A DNA stretch of 64,000 nucleotides, taken from Archangium lansingense. GTDB taxonomy: Bacteria > Myxococcota > Myxococcia > Myxococcales > Myxococcaceae. Location of the stretch: assembly GCF_026626635.1 (NCBI RefSeq), contig NZ_JAPNKA010000001.1, forward strand, positions 4,526,001 through 4,590,000, in the 5' to 3' direction. Below the pieces are notes generated by a model. It was not told the origin of the DNA. It saw only the letters and a list, made by a program, of their open reading frames with translations, and ran no database searches. Positions 30,213-39,654 of this stretch are shown one piece after another (position 1 is the first letter of the stretch; each line of letters opens with the position of its first letter). The position numbers and the translations under genes are program-made.

Positions 30213-32636
30213 ATGAGTGTCCCGATTCGAGACGTCCTGGTAGTACATCCCAACGCAGGCAGGCGGGCTGCGCTGGCCTCGGCCCTTCCCTCGTACCGCG
30301 TGGTGGCGGTGGAGTCGAAGACGGAAGCGGCTTTCAAGATGGCGGACGCTGCCCCGGCCCTCATCATTGCCCCTCCGGATGATGCCCGGCTCTTCCTGCG
30401 TCAGGTGGCCCATGCGGCTCCGGATGCCCTGCGCGTCTTCATCTGCTCCAAGTCCGACTCCGTGGGCCTGGCGGAGCTGTTACAGAGCGCCGCGGAGGGC
30501 CACGTCTTCAGCGTCTTGGACGAGGCGCTCTCGGGGCCGGAGCTGGGGCGCACTCTCTCTCACCTGTTGCAGCACCGGGGCTCGGCCAGCATCGCGGTGT
30601 CTCCCGCGGCGTATGCGGTGCACTTCACGCTGAATGAGCACGCCCATGAGGCCCAGTGCTCGGAGATTGGCAACTTCGGGGCCACGCTGCTGCTGCCGGG
30701 CCACCTCCCCCTCGACGCTTTCTCGCCGGGCGCCGTGCTCGAGACGCTGCGCATCGAGCGCGAAGGGCAGGTCCTGTTCAAGACGCCGTGGGCGCAGGTG
30801 CAGCGCTCGCTGGTGGTGCACGACGAGCAGGGGGCGCACCTGTGCCTGGGCATCTCCTGGGCAACGGCCATGTACCCGCCGCCCCCGGTGCCCGGCGTGA
30901 CGATGGAGGAGCCGTCCGAGGTGGTGGCCACCCTGCGCAAGGCACTGCGGCGCGGGGCCACCCTCTGGCTCCAGGCGGTGAATGACTCCTCCGTGCAGAT
31001 CCGCCTGGAGGACCCCGTCGTGGAGACGGTGGAGGAGAAGACCGTCCTGCGCTGCCTGGCCACCGGCACCCTGGAGGGCTCGGCGGGCGACGAGGTGGAC
31101 CTGTTCTTCGAGATGGGCGGGCAGAGCTACTCGGGCGTCTGCGGCCTGCTCGTCAACGGCCCGGACGGGAAGATCGTCGTCCAGATGCCGCGCACGCTCG
31201 TCATGCGCAACTGGCGCAGCCTGCCGCGCTTCAAGCCAGAGCCGGACGGCCGTTTCCTCGTCTCCTTTCTGGCCCCCATCACCGGTCACCACATCACCCG
31301 GGCCGCGCTCGACCTGAGCGTCGGGGGGCTCTCCTTCCCCTTCGATGCCTCGAGCGAGATCATCCCCGCGGGCTCGCGGCTGGACGCCACGCTGCTGCTG
31401 CCGGATGGGACCTCCGCCCACTGCCAGCTCGAGGTGCGCTCCATCCACGGGCTGCCCTCGGATGGTCGGCCCGATGGGGGCTTGAGGCCCTACCGCGCCG
31501 GGGCCCGCTTCTCGGGGCTCTCCCAGCACGCCCGGGGCGTCATCCTGCGGGCCTTCATGACCTCGCGTTGCCGGGCCATCTCCGAGGGGGACGAGGTGTC
31601 CTTCGAGAGCATCTGGCACCTGATGGAGGAGGCTCGCTACCGCTTTCATCCGGACTACCCCTTCGGGGACGACTCGGCGGTGGCCCTCCTCCAGGACACC
31701 CACCGCAAGGTGTACTCCACGGGCGACCTGGGGCGCTGCCTCGTCTACAACAGCGACAAGGGCCTGCAGGGGCAGATCGCCGGCCTGCGCATCCACTCGC
31801 GCACCTGGCTGGTGCAACACCTCGCGGTGCGGCCCGGCGTACGCCGCGGCGAGCAGGTGTCGTACGAATTGAGCAACCTCGCCGTCGAGCTGGGCGAGGT
31901 GCAGCAGGACATCGAGTTCATCCGCTATTCCTGGCGCAAGGACAACCGCTGGCCCAGCCGCCGCATCGGCTGGCTCGCGCGGGCCCTGGAGACGCCAGGG
32001 CTGAGCTTCCTGCGTCACTTCTCCTACCTGCGCCTGCCGCTCTCGGCCGAGTCGCCCCCTCCGCCCGTCCGGGACTTGCCGCGCGTGCGCGACGGAGTGC
32101 GTACCGATTACGTCTGGATTGAGCTGTACCTGCGCGACCGCGGGGAGCTCGTCCGGGTGCTGAGTGAGGATCTGCTCACGGACGAGGTGGACCTGAGCGC
32201 GTTGAGCGAGCGCTTTCGGGCGCACGGGCTTCACCGCCGCCGCCGCGTCTTCGTGGTGGATGGGGAGTACACGCCCCTGGCCGTGGCCCTGTGTGAGGAG
32301 GGCACCCCGGGCCTCAACCTCCTGGAGAAGACGAACGCCTTCTGGCTCCTGGTGCCCAACCGCTCCCATCCCCAGGCGCGCGCGGCCACGCAGGCGCTCG
32401 TCCAGCGCTGTGTGGAGCATGCCCGCGAGCGCGGTCGGCCCTCGGCCATCGCCCTGGTGGAGGATGAGGATGTCGCGGTGCTGGAGGAGGCCGGCTTTCA
32501 AGACCTGGGCCGCTTCTCCGAGTGGATCTTCCACCGCTCCATGCTCCGCCGGGTGTGTGAGCTGTGGCGCTCCGTCTTCGAGCGGTTGGGGGGCTCCCCG
32601 GCTCCCGATTGGTCCACTGAGGAGGGTCTGGAGTGA
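30213..32636 (+). CDS. Degenerate receiver-PilZ fusion with C-terminal acyltransferase-like region
   Basis: An 807-residue protein from ATG 30213. Residues 1-125 look like a response-regulator receiver (VLVVHPNAGRRAALASALPSY) but lack the phospho-acceptor Asp (ALIIAPPDDARLF where PDLILLD is usual). About 331-450 is a PilZ domain for c-di-GMP: the arginines in NWRSLPRF and the D-x-S-x2-G motif DLSVGGLSF at 366. Residues about 455-800 resemble an acyl-CoA-type N-acyltransferase (GNAT-like) seen in large signalling proteins (QIAGLRIHSRTWLVQHLAVR; RCLVYNSDKG). The stop overlaps the methyltransferase GTG by one base pair set (GTGA). It probably converts a c-di-GMP signal into another output; the receiver half is unlikely to be phosphorylated normally. 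Confidence 0.78.
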   Translation: MSVPIRDVLVVHPNAGRRAALASALPSYRVVAVESKTEAAFKMADAAPALIIAPPDDARLFLRQVAHAAPDALRVFICSKSDSVGLAELLQSAAEGHVFSVLDEALSGPELGRTLSHLLQHRGSASIAVSPAAYAVHFTLNEHAHEAQCSEIGNFGATLLLPGHLPLDAFSPGAVLETLRIEREGQVLFKTPWAQVQRSLVVHDEQGAHLCLGISWATAMYPPPPVPGVTMEEPSEVVATLRKALRRGATLWLQAVNDSSVQIRLEDPVVETVEEKTVLRCLATGTLEGSAGDEVDLFFEMGGQSYSGVCGLLVNGPDGKIVVQMPRTLVMRNWRSLPRFKPEPDGRFLVSFLAPITGHHITRAALDLSVGGLSFPFDASSEIIPAGSRLDATLLLPDGTSAHCQLEVRSIHGLPSDGRPDGGLRPYRAGARFSGLSQHARGVILRAFMTSRCRAISEGDEVSFESIWHLMEEARYRFHPDYPFGDDSAVALLQDTHRKVYSTGDLGRCLVYNSDKGLQGQIAGLRIHSRTWLVQHLAVRPGVRRGEQVSYELSNLAVELGEVQQDIEFIRYSWRKDNRWPSRRIGWLARALETPGLSFLRHFSYLRLPLSAESPPPPVRDLPRVRDGVRTDYVWIELYLRDRGELVRVLSEDLLTDEVDLSALSERFRAHGLHRRRRVFVVDGEYTPLAVALCEEGTPGLNLLEKTNAFWLLVPNRSHPQARAATQALVQRCVEHARERGRPSAIALVEDEDVAVLEEAGFQDLGRFSEWIFHRSMLRRVCELWRSVFERLGGSPAPDWSTEEGLE

Positions 32637-33424
32637 GATACGCCATGGAGTCCCACGACGAGGCGCGCCGGCTCCTCGTCCAGGAGCGCTCGGGCAATGC
32701 GCGCGAGGCGCTGCTGCTTGCCGGGCTCCAACGGGGAGATCGGGTGCTCGACGCCGGGTGTGGTCCGGGTGGCATCACGGAGCAGATCGCCGAGCTGGTA
32801 GGGCCCTCCGGCCAGGTCACCGGCATGGACGTCAGTGAGGAGCGGTTGGCGCGGGCGCGGCAGGTCAACCAGCACCACCCCCACGTGCGTTTCCTCCCGG
32901 GAGATCTGCGCCGCACGGGGCTGCCGGACGCCGCGTTCGACTACACCTGGTGTCAGTTCGTCCTCCAGTACCTGCCGGAGCGCTGGGAGGCGCTTGCTGA
33001 GCTTGCTCGCGTGACTCGGCCGGGCGGCAAGGTGGTCATCTCCGAGTTCGACGGCTTCGGGTTGGGCAACTGGCCCTGTCCCGAGCCCGTGCGCGACTGG
33101 TGTCTGCGCTTCACCGACGCGCTGCTGCGCACCGTGGGCCTGGACGTCCATGTGGGCCGCAAGGTGTTCAACGCCATGCACCAGTTGGGGTTGAAACAAG
33201 TGCGCGTGCACCTGTTGCCGCAGTACGTCATCGCGGGCACCGCGGACGCGGCTGTCCATCTGGACTGGGAAACACGGTTTTCCGCGCTGGAACCGGCCGT
33301 GGCTCCCTTGCTCGGCGGTCTGGAAGACTACCGGGCCATGTGTCAGAAGTACCTGGAGTTACTGGCGGATCCCACGGCATTGAAGTACTCGATCCTCCTG
33401 GTAACCGAGGGAACGCGTCCTTGA
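32633..33424 (+). CDS. SAM-dependent class I methyltransferase
   Basis: A 263-residue protein with GTG start at 32633 that overlaps the PilZ gene stop (GTGA). Motif I VLDAGCGPGGITEQIAELVG, motif II VTGMDVSEERLARARQVN, the post-II block FLPGDLRRTGLPDAAFDYTWCQFVLQYL and motif III RPGGKVVISEFDGFGLG. This is the UbiE/BioC/Erg6-like small-molecule methyltransferase type. Its stop overlaps the TTG start of the hybrid kinase at 33421, so all three genes are translationally coupled. That placement suggests a role in signalling, for example methylating a signal molecule, but the substrate cannot be deduced. Confidence 0.85.
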   Translation: MRYAMESHDEARRLLVQERSGNAREALLLAGLQRGDRVLDAGCGPGGITEQIAELVGPSGQVTGMDVSEERLARARQVNQHHPHVRFLPGDLRRTGLPDAAFDYTWCQFVLQYLPERWEALAELARVTRPGGKVVISEFDGFGLGNWPCPEPVRDWCLRFTDALLRTVGLDVHVGRKVFNAMHQLGLKQVRVHLLPQYVIAGTADAAVHLDWETRFSALEPAVAPLLGGLEDYRAMCQKYLELLADPTALKYSILLVTEGTRP

Positions 33425-36333
33425 GCGAACTGGCGGTGCAGAGCGAGGAGAAGCCCTATCCGGACAACGCTCCGGAGGTGAGCGTTCGGACGACGTCCAC
33501 GCTGCTGCTCTACTTCGAGCGGCGTTACGGGGCCTCCCGGCTCGCGGACATCTTCCGCCGCCACTCCTTCAGTCTCTCGTTGGACTACCTGCGCACGGCC
33601 ACCAACTTCATCTCGCTGCCCTTCCTCGAGAAGCTGGCCGACGTGCTGGTGGCCGAGTCGGGCGACAGCCAGTTCATGCGCAAGGCCGGGCTGTCCATGG
33701 CCGGCCCGGAGGCACTCGGATTCGCGTACTACATGATCCGCGCCTTCGGCTCGCTGGAGATCTGCTTCCGCAAGACGGTGGAGCTCAGCTCCAGCTACAA
33801 CCGCGTGGGCAGCTTCGACATCGAGAAGCTCGAGCGCGAGCGCCTGGTGCTGGCCTACCGCAGCACCGTGCCCGAGCGGAGCCGGCACATCTGCGAGCTG
33901 CGCATGGGCCAGTTCGCGTCGTTCCCCACCATCTGGGGACTGCCGCCCGCCGACGTGAGCGAGAGCCAGTGCCAGGTGCAGGGCGCCGATTGCTGCCGCT
34001 ACCACCTGACGTGGATGGACCCGCTGCCGGTGTGGGGCCGCTACATCGGTCTGGTGACGGGGGCGCTGAGCGGGGTGGGGGCCAGCATGCTGGGCATGGG
34101 CCATCCCGCCTTTACCGTGACGTCCATGTCGTTGGCCGGTGTGTCGTTGGGGAGCTGGATCGACCTGCGCCGCGAGATGCGCCGCAAGGACGAGGCGCTC
34201 AACGAGCAGGCCGAGGGCATGATGGGCTCGCTCGAGGAGCTCCAGCAGCGCTACGACGAGATGTTCCGCATCAACGTCGCACTGGAGGACCGGGTGGCCG
34301 CGCGCACGCGCGAGCTGACCGAGGCCAACGTGCGGCTGGAGGTGGCGCTCGCCAAGCAGAAGGAGCTGGACCGGCTCAAGAGCGAGTTCTTCGACAACGT
34401 GAGCCACGAGCTGCGCACCCCGCTCACGCTCATCCTCCTCACGCTGGACTCGCTCATCCAGCGCGGCCCGGAGGAGTTCGCGCCTCCCGTGCGCCAGCAC
34501 CTGGAGACGATGAACCGCAGCGCCTCGCGCCTGCTGCGGCTCATCAACAACCTGCTGGATCTGACGAAGCTGGAGGCGGGCAAGACGAAGCTGCGCCACG
34601 AGCCGTTGGAGATCCAGGGCTTCCTCTCCTCGCTGCTGGTGCCCTTCGAGGTGCTGGCGGACAAGAAGGGCGTGGATCTCGAGCTGGAGGGCTCTGTGAC
34701 GACGCCGGTCCAGGTGGACGTGGCGCGCATCGAGAGCGTCTTCCAGAACCTCATCTCCAACGCCCTCAAGTTCACCACCCAGGGCAAGGTGACGGTGCGT
34801 CTGCATGAGGACGACACCTGGGTGCATGTGGAGGTGATCGACACCGGCGTGGGCATCGCCTCGCAGGATCTGTCGGTCATCTTCGACCGCTTCGCTCAGG
34901 CGGACTCGAGCGGCACGCGGCGCTTTGGCGGCACGGGCATTGGCCTGGCGCTGGTGAAGGAGACGCTGGAGCTGCACGCGGGCGGCATCGAGGTGTCGAG
35001 CGAGCTGAGCAAGGGCTCCAACTTCCACGTGCGGCTGCGCAAGGGCGCCCCCTATGTCCGTGACGAGCTCCCCCAGGAGCGCCCCGCAGAGCAGGTGGTA
35101 CGGACCGCGCGCCGCCTGACGGAAGTGGCGGAGCTGCAGGACGGCCCCCTGGCCATCACCGCGGTGGAGGCCCTGCCCAGCCCGCCGGCGGATGCCGAGG
35201 CGGGCCCGGATGCGCCTCGCGTGCTGGTGGTGGAGGACGAGCCGGAGATCCGCGCCTTCCTGCGCAACGTGCTCAAGCCCTACTACCGGCTGCTGGAGGC
35301 CACCAACGGTGAGGAGGGCCTGAAGACGGCGCAGAAGGAGCGGCCGGATCTCATCGTCTCGGACGTGATGATGCCGGTGATGTCGGGCATCCAGATGCTG
35401 GCGGCCCTGCGCAGCTCGCCAGAGACGGTGGATGTCCCCATCATCATGCTCACCGCTCGCCAGGAGGTGGAGGCGAAGGTGGAGGGCCTGTCCATGGGGG
35501 CCAACGACTACCTGGGCAAGCCCTTCTCGCCGCGAGAGATGCTGGCGCGCATCGAGGCGCAGCTCCGCCTGCGGGACGCGGCCGTGCGCGCGGCGGAGAA
35601 CGAGCGGCTGGCGGCCACGGGCCTGCTCACCTCGGGTTTTGCCCACGAGGTGCGCAACCCCCTCAACGGCCTGATGAACGCGCTGCTGCCCCTGCGCGAG
35701 AGCCTCACCAGCGGCACGCCGGACACCGCCATGGCCGTGGCCATGTTGGATCTCATCGAGGAGTGCGGGCAGCGCATCCGCGGCCTGGCCGAGGGCCTGC
35801 TGTCCTTCGTGCGCATTGGCAGCAAGGCGGTGGCGGTGGACCTGGGTGCCTCGCTGGATGCCAGCGTGCAGGCGCTCGCGTGGCGGCTGCCGAGCGGCCT
35901 CAAGGTGGAGCGCGAATACCAGCTCTCCGAGCCGGTGTGGGGCGATCCGGGCTCGCTCAACCAGGTGTGGGTGAACCTGTTGGACAACGCGGTGCGCGCC
36001 ATCGGGCCGGACGGAATCGTCAAGGTATCCACGTCGCGCGATGGCGAGGACGCGGTGGTGTCCATCATCGACAACGGCGTGGGCATCAAGCCCGATCACA
36101 TGGATCGGCTCTTCCAGCCCTTCTTCTCCACGCGCGACGCGGGCGAGGGGACGGGCCTGGGCCTGGCGCTCTGCCAGCGCATCGTCCTGAGGCAGGGCGG
36201 GCGCATCCGCATCTTCAGCGAGTACGGCAAGGGCACGCGCGTGGAGGTGCGGCTGCCGCTGGATGCGAATCCGGATCGCATCCTCCCGCCGCTCTCCGAC
36301 GGACGCCCCGTCCAGCCGCACTGGCGCACGTAG
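33421..36333 (+). CDS. Hybrid signalling protein: V4R-like sensor, kinase-receiver-kinase
   Basis: A 970-residue protein with TTG start at 33421 overlapping the previous stop (TTGA); GTG at 33436 is an alternative. The first ~200 residues resemble a V4R-type small-molecule domain, ending with the family's Cys pattern CQVQGADCCRYHLTW. Two short hydrophobic helices follow (GLVTGALSGVGASMLGM; TVTSMSLAGVSLGSWID), then a coiled coil, HisKA (H329 in NVSHELRTPLTLI), ATPase 1 (LISNALKFT, DTGVGIASQ, FGGTGIGLAL), a receiver domain (D648 in IVSDVMMPVMSG; K in LGKPFSP), a second HisKA (H742 in TSGFAHEVRNPLNG) and ATPase 2 (NLLDNAVRAI, DNGVGIKPD, GTGLGLALC). Two kinases in one chain with a receiver between them allow an intramolecular relay. 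It may sense a hydrophobic ligand. Confidence 0.9.
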   Translation: MSELAVQSEEKPYPDNAPEVSVRTTSTLLLYFERRYGASRLADIFRRHSFSLSLDYLRTATNFISLPFLEKLADVLVAESGDSQFMRKAGLSMAGPEALGFAYYMIRAFGSLEICFRKTVELSSSYNRVGSFDIEKLERERLVLAYRSTVPERSRHICELRMGQFASFPTIWGLPPADVSESQCQVQGADCCRYHLTWMDPLPVWGRYIGLVTGALSGVGASMLGMGHPAFTVTSMSLAGVSLGSWIDLRREMRRKDEALNEQAEGMMGSLEELQQRYDEMFRINVALEDRVAARTRELTEANVRLEVALAKQKELDRLKSEFFDNVSHELRTPLTLILLTLDSLIQRGPEEFAPPVRQHLETMNRSASRLLRLINNLLDLTKLEAGKTKLRHEPLEIQGFLSSLLVPFEVLADKKGVDLELEGSVTTPVQVDVARIESVFQNLISNALKFTTQGKVTVRLHEDDTWVHVEVIDTGVGIASQDLSVIFDRFAQADSSGTRRFGGTGIGLALVKETLELHAGGIEVSSELSKGSNFHVRLRKGAPYVRDELPQERPAEQVVRTARRLTEVAELQDGPLAITAVEALPSPPADAEAGPDAPRVLVVEDEPEIRAFLRNVLKPYYRLLEATNGEEGLKTAQKERPDLIVSDVMMPVMSGIQMLAALRSSPETVDVPIIMLTARQEVEAKVEGLSMGANDYLGKPFSPREMLARIEAQLRLRDAAVRAAENERLAATGLLTSGFAHEVRNPLNGLMNALLPLRESLTSGTPDTAMAVAMLDLIEECGQRIRGLAEGLLSFVRIGSKAVAVDLGASLDASVQALAWRLPSGLKVEREYQLSEPVWGDPGSLNQVWVNLLDNAVRAIGPDGIVKVSTSRDGEDAVVSIIDNGVGIKPDHMDRLFQPFFSTRDAGEGTGLGLALCQRIVLRQGGRIRIFSEYGKGTRVEVRLPLDANPDRILPPLSDGRPVQPHWRT

Positions 36334-36434
36334 CCTCGCCTGCCGGGCGTCACCGTCCTTACGGGTAGGGCCGGGCTTCTGATACAACCAGGAGCCTTTT
36401 CCCCTTTTCTCCCCACTCGCGAGGAAACCTTCGC

Positions 36435-37832
36435 ATGGCACAGAGTACGGCCGCCGCGGCCCCGACCCGGGGTCATCCCAAGGGTCTCTACCTGCTGTTC
36501 ACCACCGAGATGTGGGAGCGCATGAGCTATTACGGCATGCGCGCCCTGCTGGTGCTCTACATGGTGGGGGCCACCGACAAGGGAGGGTTTGGCTGGAGCC
36601 AGGCCAAGGCGCTGCAGATCTTCGGCATCTACACGGGCCTGGTGTACGCCACGCCGGTGATCGGCGGGTTCCTCGCGGACCGGTACCTGGGGCAGCGGCT
36701 CTCCGTCACGCTCGGCGGCATCCTGATGATGCTGGGCCAGTTCGTCCTGGCGATGCCTGGGAACGCGGAGCCGCTCTTCTACGCGGGCCTGGGGCTGCTG
36801 GTGGTGGGCAACGGCTTCTTCAAGCCGAACATCTCCACCATGGTGGGTGGGCTGTACGCGCCCGGTGATGCACGCCGGGATGGCGCCTTCACCATCTTCT
36901 ACATCGGCATCAACGTGGGCGCGTTCCTGGCCTCGGCGGTGTGCGGCACGCTCGGCGAGAAGTTCGGCTGGATGTATGGCTTCGGCTCCGCGGGCGTGGG
37001 CATGGGGTTGGGCGTGCTCGTCTTCCTGGCCTTCAGCAAGCGCCTGCTGGGCGACGTGGGCCTGGCGCCGAAGCCGGTGGAGCGGAAGGCGAACGCGTCC
37101 GCGGCTCCGGCCGTGGCCCTCACCCGCGAGGAGAGGGATCGCGTCATCGTCATCCTCGTGCTGGCGCTTTTCGTCGTCTTCTTCTGGGCGGCCTTCGAGC
37201 AGGCCGGCGGCCTGATGAACCTCTACACGGACGCCAAGGTGGACCGAGGCGTGTTCGGTTGGGAGGTGCCCACCACCTGGTTCCAGGCCGTCAACCCGAT
37301 CTTCATCATGCTGCTGGGCCCCATCTTCGCGGAGCTGTGGACGGGGCTGGGGCGGCGGAGCAAGGACCCATCCATCCCGGCGAAGATGGCCATGGGCCTG
37401 CTGCTGGTGTCGTTCGGTTTCATCTTCATGCTGGGTGCTTCCAAGCAGAGCGAGACGGCGGGGAAGGCGGCGCTGATGTGGGTGGTGGCGGCCTACTTCT
37501 TCCACACCGCGGGCGAGCTGTGCCTGTCGCCGGTGGGTCTCTCCATGGTGACGAAGCTGGCGCCGACGCGGTACGCCTCGCTGCTGATGGGCGTGTGGTT
37601 CATCGCCAACGCGGTGGCCAACTACCTGGCGGGCCTGATTGGCGGCTATGCGGAGAAGCTGGGCGAGTTCAACCTCTTCATGGCCATCACCGTTGCGACC
37701 GCGGCGGCGGGCGCGGTGCTGCTGGGCCTGGCGCCGATGCTCAAGCGGATGATGCACGGGGCGGACGAGACGAAGCCGGCGTCGGACGCGCAGACGGCCG
37801 TGCAGTCCGAGCCGAAGACCCAGGTGGCCTGA
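36435..37832 (+). CDS. POT-family proton/oligopeptide symporter 1
   Basis: A 465-residue membrane protein from ATG 36435. It carries the POT signature E-x-x-E-R-(F/M)-x-Y-Y-G, here TEMWERMSYYGMRALLVLYM, the proton-coupling EYR-type loops (GGFLADRYLGQRLSVTLGG), NGFFKPNISTMVGGLY and FYIGINVGAFLAS. About 14 membrane helices are expected. It imports di/tripeptides with protons into the cytoplasm, fitting a predatory, protein-feeding lifestyle. There is a loop rich in Ala/Ser near the middle (RKANASAAPAVALTREERDR). Convergent with a second POT gene, separated by a bidirectional terminator. Confidence 0.93.
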   Translation: MAQSTAAAAPTRGHPKGLYLLFTTEMWERMSYYGMRALLVLYMVGATDKGGFGWSQAKALQIFGIYTGLVYATPVIGGFLADRYLGQRLSVTLGGILMMLGQFVLAMPGNAEPLFYAGLGLLVVGNGFFKPNISTMVGGLYAPGDARRDGAFTIFYIGINVGAFLASAVCGTLGEKFGWMYGFGSAGVGMGLGVLVFLAFSKRLLGDVGLAPKPVERKANASAAPAVALTREERDRVIVILVLALFVVFFWAAFEQAGGLMNLYTDAKVDRGVFGWEVPTTWFQAVNPIFIMLLGPIFAELWTGLGRRSKDPSIPAKMAMGLLLVSFGFIFMLGASKQSETAGKAALMWVVAAYFFHTAGELCLSPVGLSMVTKLAPTRYASLLMGVWFIANAVANYLAGLIGGYAEKLGEFNLFMAITVATAAAGAVLLGLAPMLKRMMHGADETKPASDAQTAVQSEPKTQVA

Positions 37833-37863
37833 GCGCCTCCCTCTCCCACTGGGAGAGACAAAG

Positions 37864-37905
37864 AAAAGGGCCCCGAGCATGTCCGCCCGGGGCCCTTTGC
37901 TTTTC
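37864..37905. terminator. Bidirectional intrinsic terminator between the two POT genes
   Basis: Arms AAAGGGCCCCG (37865-37875) and CGGGGCCCTTT (37888-37898), 11 bp perfect, 12-nt loop, with a T-rich tail (TTTGCTTTT) on the plus side and AAGAAAA (T-run on the minus strand) on the other. It serves the plus-strand POT gene ending at 37832 and, read the other way, the minus-strand POT gene ending at 38030. Confidence 0.85.
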
Positions 37906-37965
37906 CCACCATCCGTGCCACCACCCGCTGTGTCACCCCTCGCCGTTCCACCCCTCGCCGTTCCA

Positions 37966-38000
37966 CCCCTCTCCCTTCGGGAGAGGGACGGGGTGAGGGT
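37966..38000. repeat. REP-like palindromic element (copy 3) with adjacent direct repeats
   Basis: CCCTCTCCC-TTC-GGGAGAGGG then ACGGGGTGAGGG, the same core as at 14740-14760. To its left CCGTTCCACCCCTCG is repeated in tandem (37922-37967), and a half-copy CTCTCCC-ACT-GGGAGAG lies at 37841-37857. All sit between the POT gene ends. Confidence 0.7.
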
Positions 38001-38029
38001 ATCGAGGCCCCTGGTTTCCTCCGTGGACC

Positions 38030-39553
38030 CTACAGCGCCTTCTTCTCGCCCAGCGCGGCGACGGGAGGAATGGCGTGCTCTCCGGCGCCGGCGGGGGCGG
38101 GGGTGGCGGGCATGTAGTAGTCGCGCACCTGGTAGCGAGAGGCGATGAGCGCGAAGACGATGGCCGCGGCGAAGACGAGGCTCGCGTAGAAGAAGAGCGT
38201 GGCGGCCATGCCCTCGAAGACGTTGAGCCGGGCCACCAGCGAGACGAGCTGATTGCCCACCGTCACGGTGAAGTTCCACAGGCTCATGATGGTGCCCTTG
38301 GCCTGGCGGGGGGCCTGGCTGTAGGCGAACTCGAGGCCGGTGGCGGACACGAGCACCTCGCCCAGGGTGAGGACCAGATAGGGGCCCGCCTGCCAGAGGA
38401 CGGACGGCTTGTTGCCACCGTCCAGGCTCAGCTGGATGAGCGCCACCAGCACGTAGGAGAAGCCGGTGATGAACATGCCCGTGGCCATGCGGCGCAGCGG
38501 GGTGATCTGGATGCCCTTGCGCTCGAGCCAGGGGAACAGGACGAAGTTGTTGAGCGGGATGAGCAGCATCACCATGATCGGATTGAGCGCCTGGAGCTGC
38601 GAGGGCGCCAGCTCGAAGCTGCCCACCATCAGGTCCATCTTCGTGGCCTGGATGACCCAGGTGGAGGCCTTCTGATCGAAGAGGGCCCAGAAGACGGGGA
38701 TCATCGCGAAGATGCCCATGACGCGGAACACGGCCCGGGCGCTCTCGATGGCCTCGGGCGGGTGGCCGGCGGAGGCGGCTTGGTCCAGCCAGGACTTCGC
38801 GCCGGGCACCTTCTTCTTGGGGAAGAGCGCGGCGCTCACCACCCAGATGAAGCCGTTGCGGGGGCCGAACACCGCCCAGAGCAGCTTGCCGAAGAGGCCC
38901 TCGCGGTCACACCGGGTGGGCGGCACGTTCGTGTAGTGGTGCCGGCCCGCCCAGAAGATGACGGTGGCGATGAACATCAGGATGCCCGGGATGCCAAAGG
39001 CCACCGCCGGCCCGAAGCTGCGCAGGGTGAGCGGGATGAACAGCGAGGCGAAGAACGAGCCGAAGTTGATGATCCAGTAGAAGAGCGCGAACACGCCCTT
39101 GACCAGGCCCTTGTTCTCCTCGGTGAACTGGTCGCCGACGAAGGCGGAGACGCACGGCTTGATGCCGCCGGAGCCCAGGGCAATGAGGAAGAGGCCCGTG
39201 TAGAAGCCCTGACGGTTGTCGTCGTAGAGGGCCAGCAGCAGGTGGCCCACGCAGTACAGCAGCGAGAGCCAGAGGATGGTGCGGTACTTGCCGAAGAAGC
39301 GGTCCGCGATGATTCCGCCCAGCAGCGGGAAGAGGTAGACGAGCGAGACGAAGTCATGGAACGCGGCCTTGGCCGCCGTCTGCCGCGCCGCCTCGTCCGG
39401 GACCTGATTCACCAGCAGGTACTGGATGAGGAACACCGTGAGGATGTTCCTCATCCCGTAGAAGCTGAAGCGCTCACAGGCCTCGTTGCCGATGATGTAT
39501 TTGATTTGCGGCGGGTACCGTTCGCGCGTGGAGGCGGTGAGCGTGCTGGCCAT
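38030..39553 (-). CDS. POT-family proton/oligopeptide symporter 2
   Basis: About 507 residues if it begins at ATG 39553 (MASTLTASTRERYPPQIKYI); ATG 39565 or TTG 39586 would add 4 or 11 residues and have no better ribosome site. The POT signature reads NEACERFSFYGMRNILTVFL, followed by PLLGGIIADRFFGKYRTILW, ALGSGGIKPCVSAFVGDQF and LFYWIINFGSFFAS. Two larger cytoplasmic loops set it apart from the neighbour (PKKKVPGAKSWLDQAASAG), so it belongs to a different subfamily of the POT clan, close to the longer PepT-like bacterial proteins. It likely imports peptides with protons. Convergent with POT 1. Confidence 0.92.
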   Translation of the reverse strand: MASTLTASTRERYPPQIKYIIGNEACERFSFYGMRNILTVFLIQYLLVNQVPDEAARQTAAKAAFHDFVSLVYLFPLLGGIIADRFFGKYRTILWLSLLYCVGHLLLALYDDNRQGFYTGLFLIALGSGGIKPCVSAFVGDQFTEENKGLVKGVFALFYWIINFGSFFASLFIPLTLRSFGPAVAFGIPGILMFIATVIFWAGRHHYTNVPPTRCDREGLFGKLLWAVFGPRNGFIWVVSAALFPKKKVPGAKSWLDQAASAGHPPEAIESARAVFRVMGIFAMIPVFWALFDQKASTWVIQATKMDLMVGSFELAPSQLQALNPIMVMLLIPLNNFVLFPWLERKGIQITPLRRMATGMFITGFSYVLVALIQLSLDGGNKPSVLWQAGPYLVLTLGEVLVSATGLEFAYSQAPRQAKGTIMSLWNFTVTVGNQLVSLVARLNVFEGMAATLFFYASLVFAAAIVFALIASRYQVRDYYMPATPAPAGAGEHAIPPVAALGEKKAL

Positions 39554-39654
39554 GGACGGGGACATCCTCGTCGGTTGGGGTTCCAACCGGCTTGCCTACC
39601 TCACTGGTGGCCCCGAGCACAACCCATGGGCGGGCGCTCCGGCCCGCCTGCTGC

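Noticed and set aside
33343..36441. 1032-codon minus-strand open frame over the hybrid kinase
   Set aside because: Antisense shadow of the 33421-36333 gene, whose kinase motifs are complete. The shadow protein is His/Arg-rich without domains.
37841..37857. CTCTCCC-ACT-GGGAGAG as the POT terminator
   Set aside because: It has no T-tract and matches the REP core. The perfect hairpin at 37865-37898 with flanking T/A runs is the better terminator.
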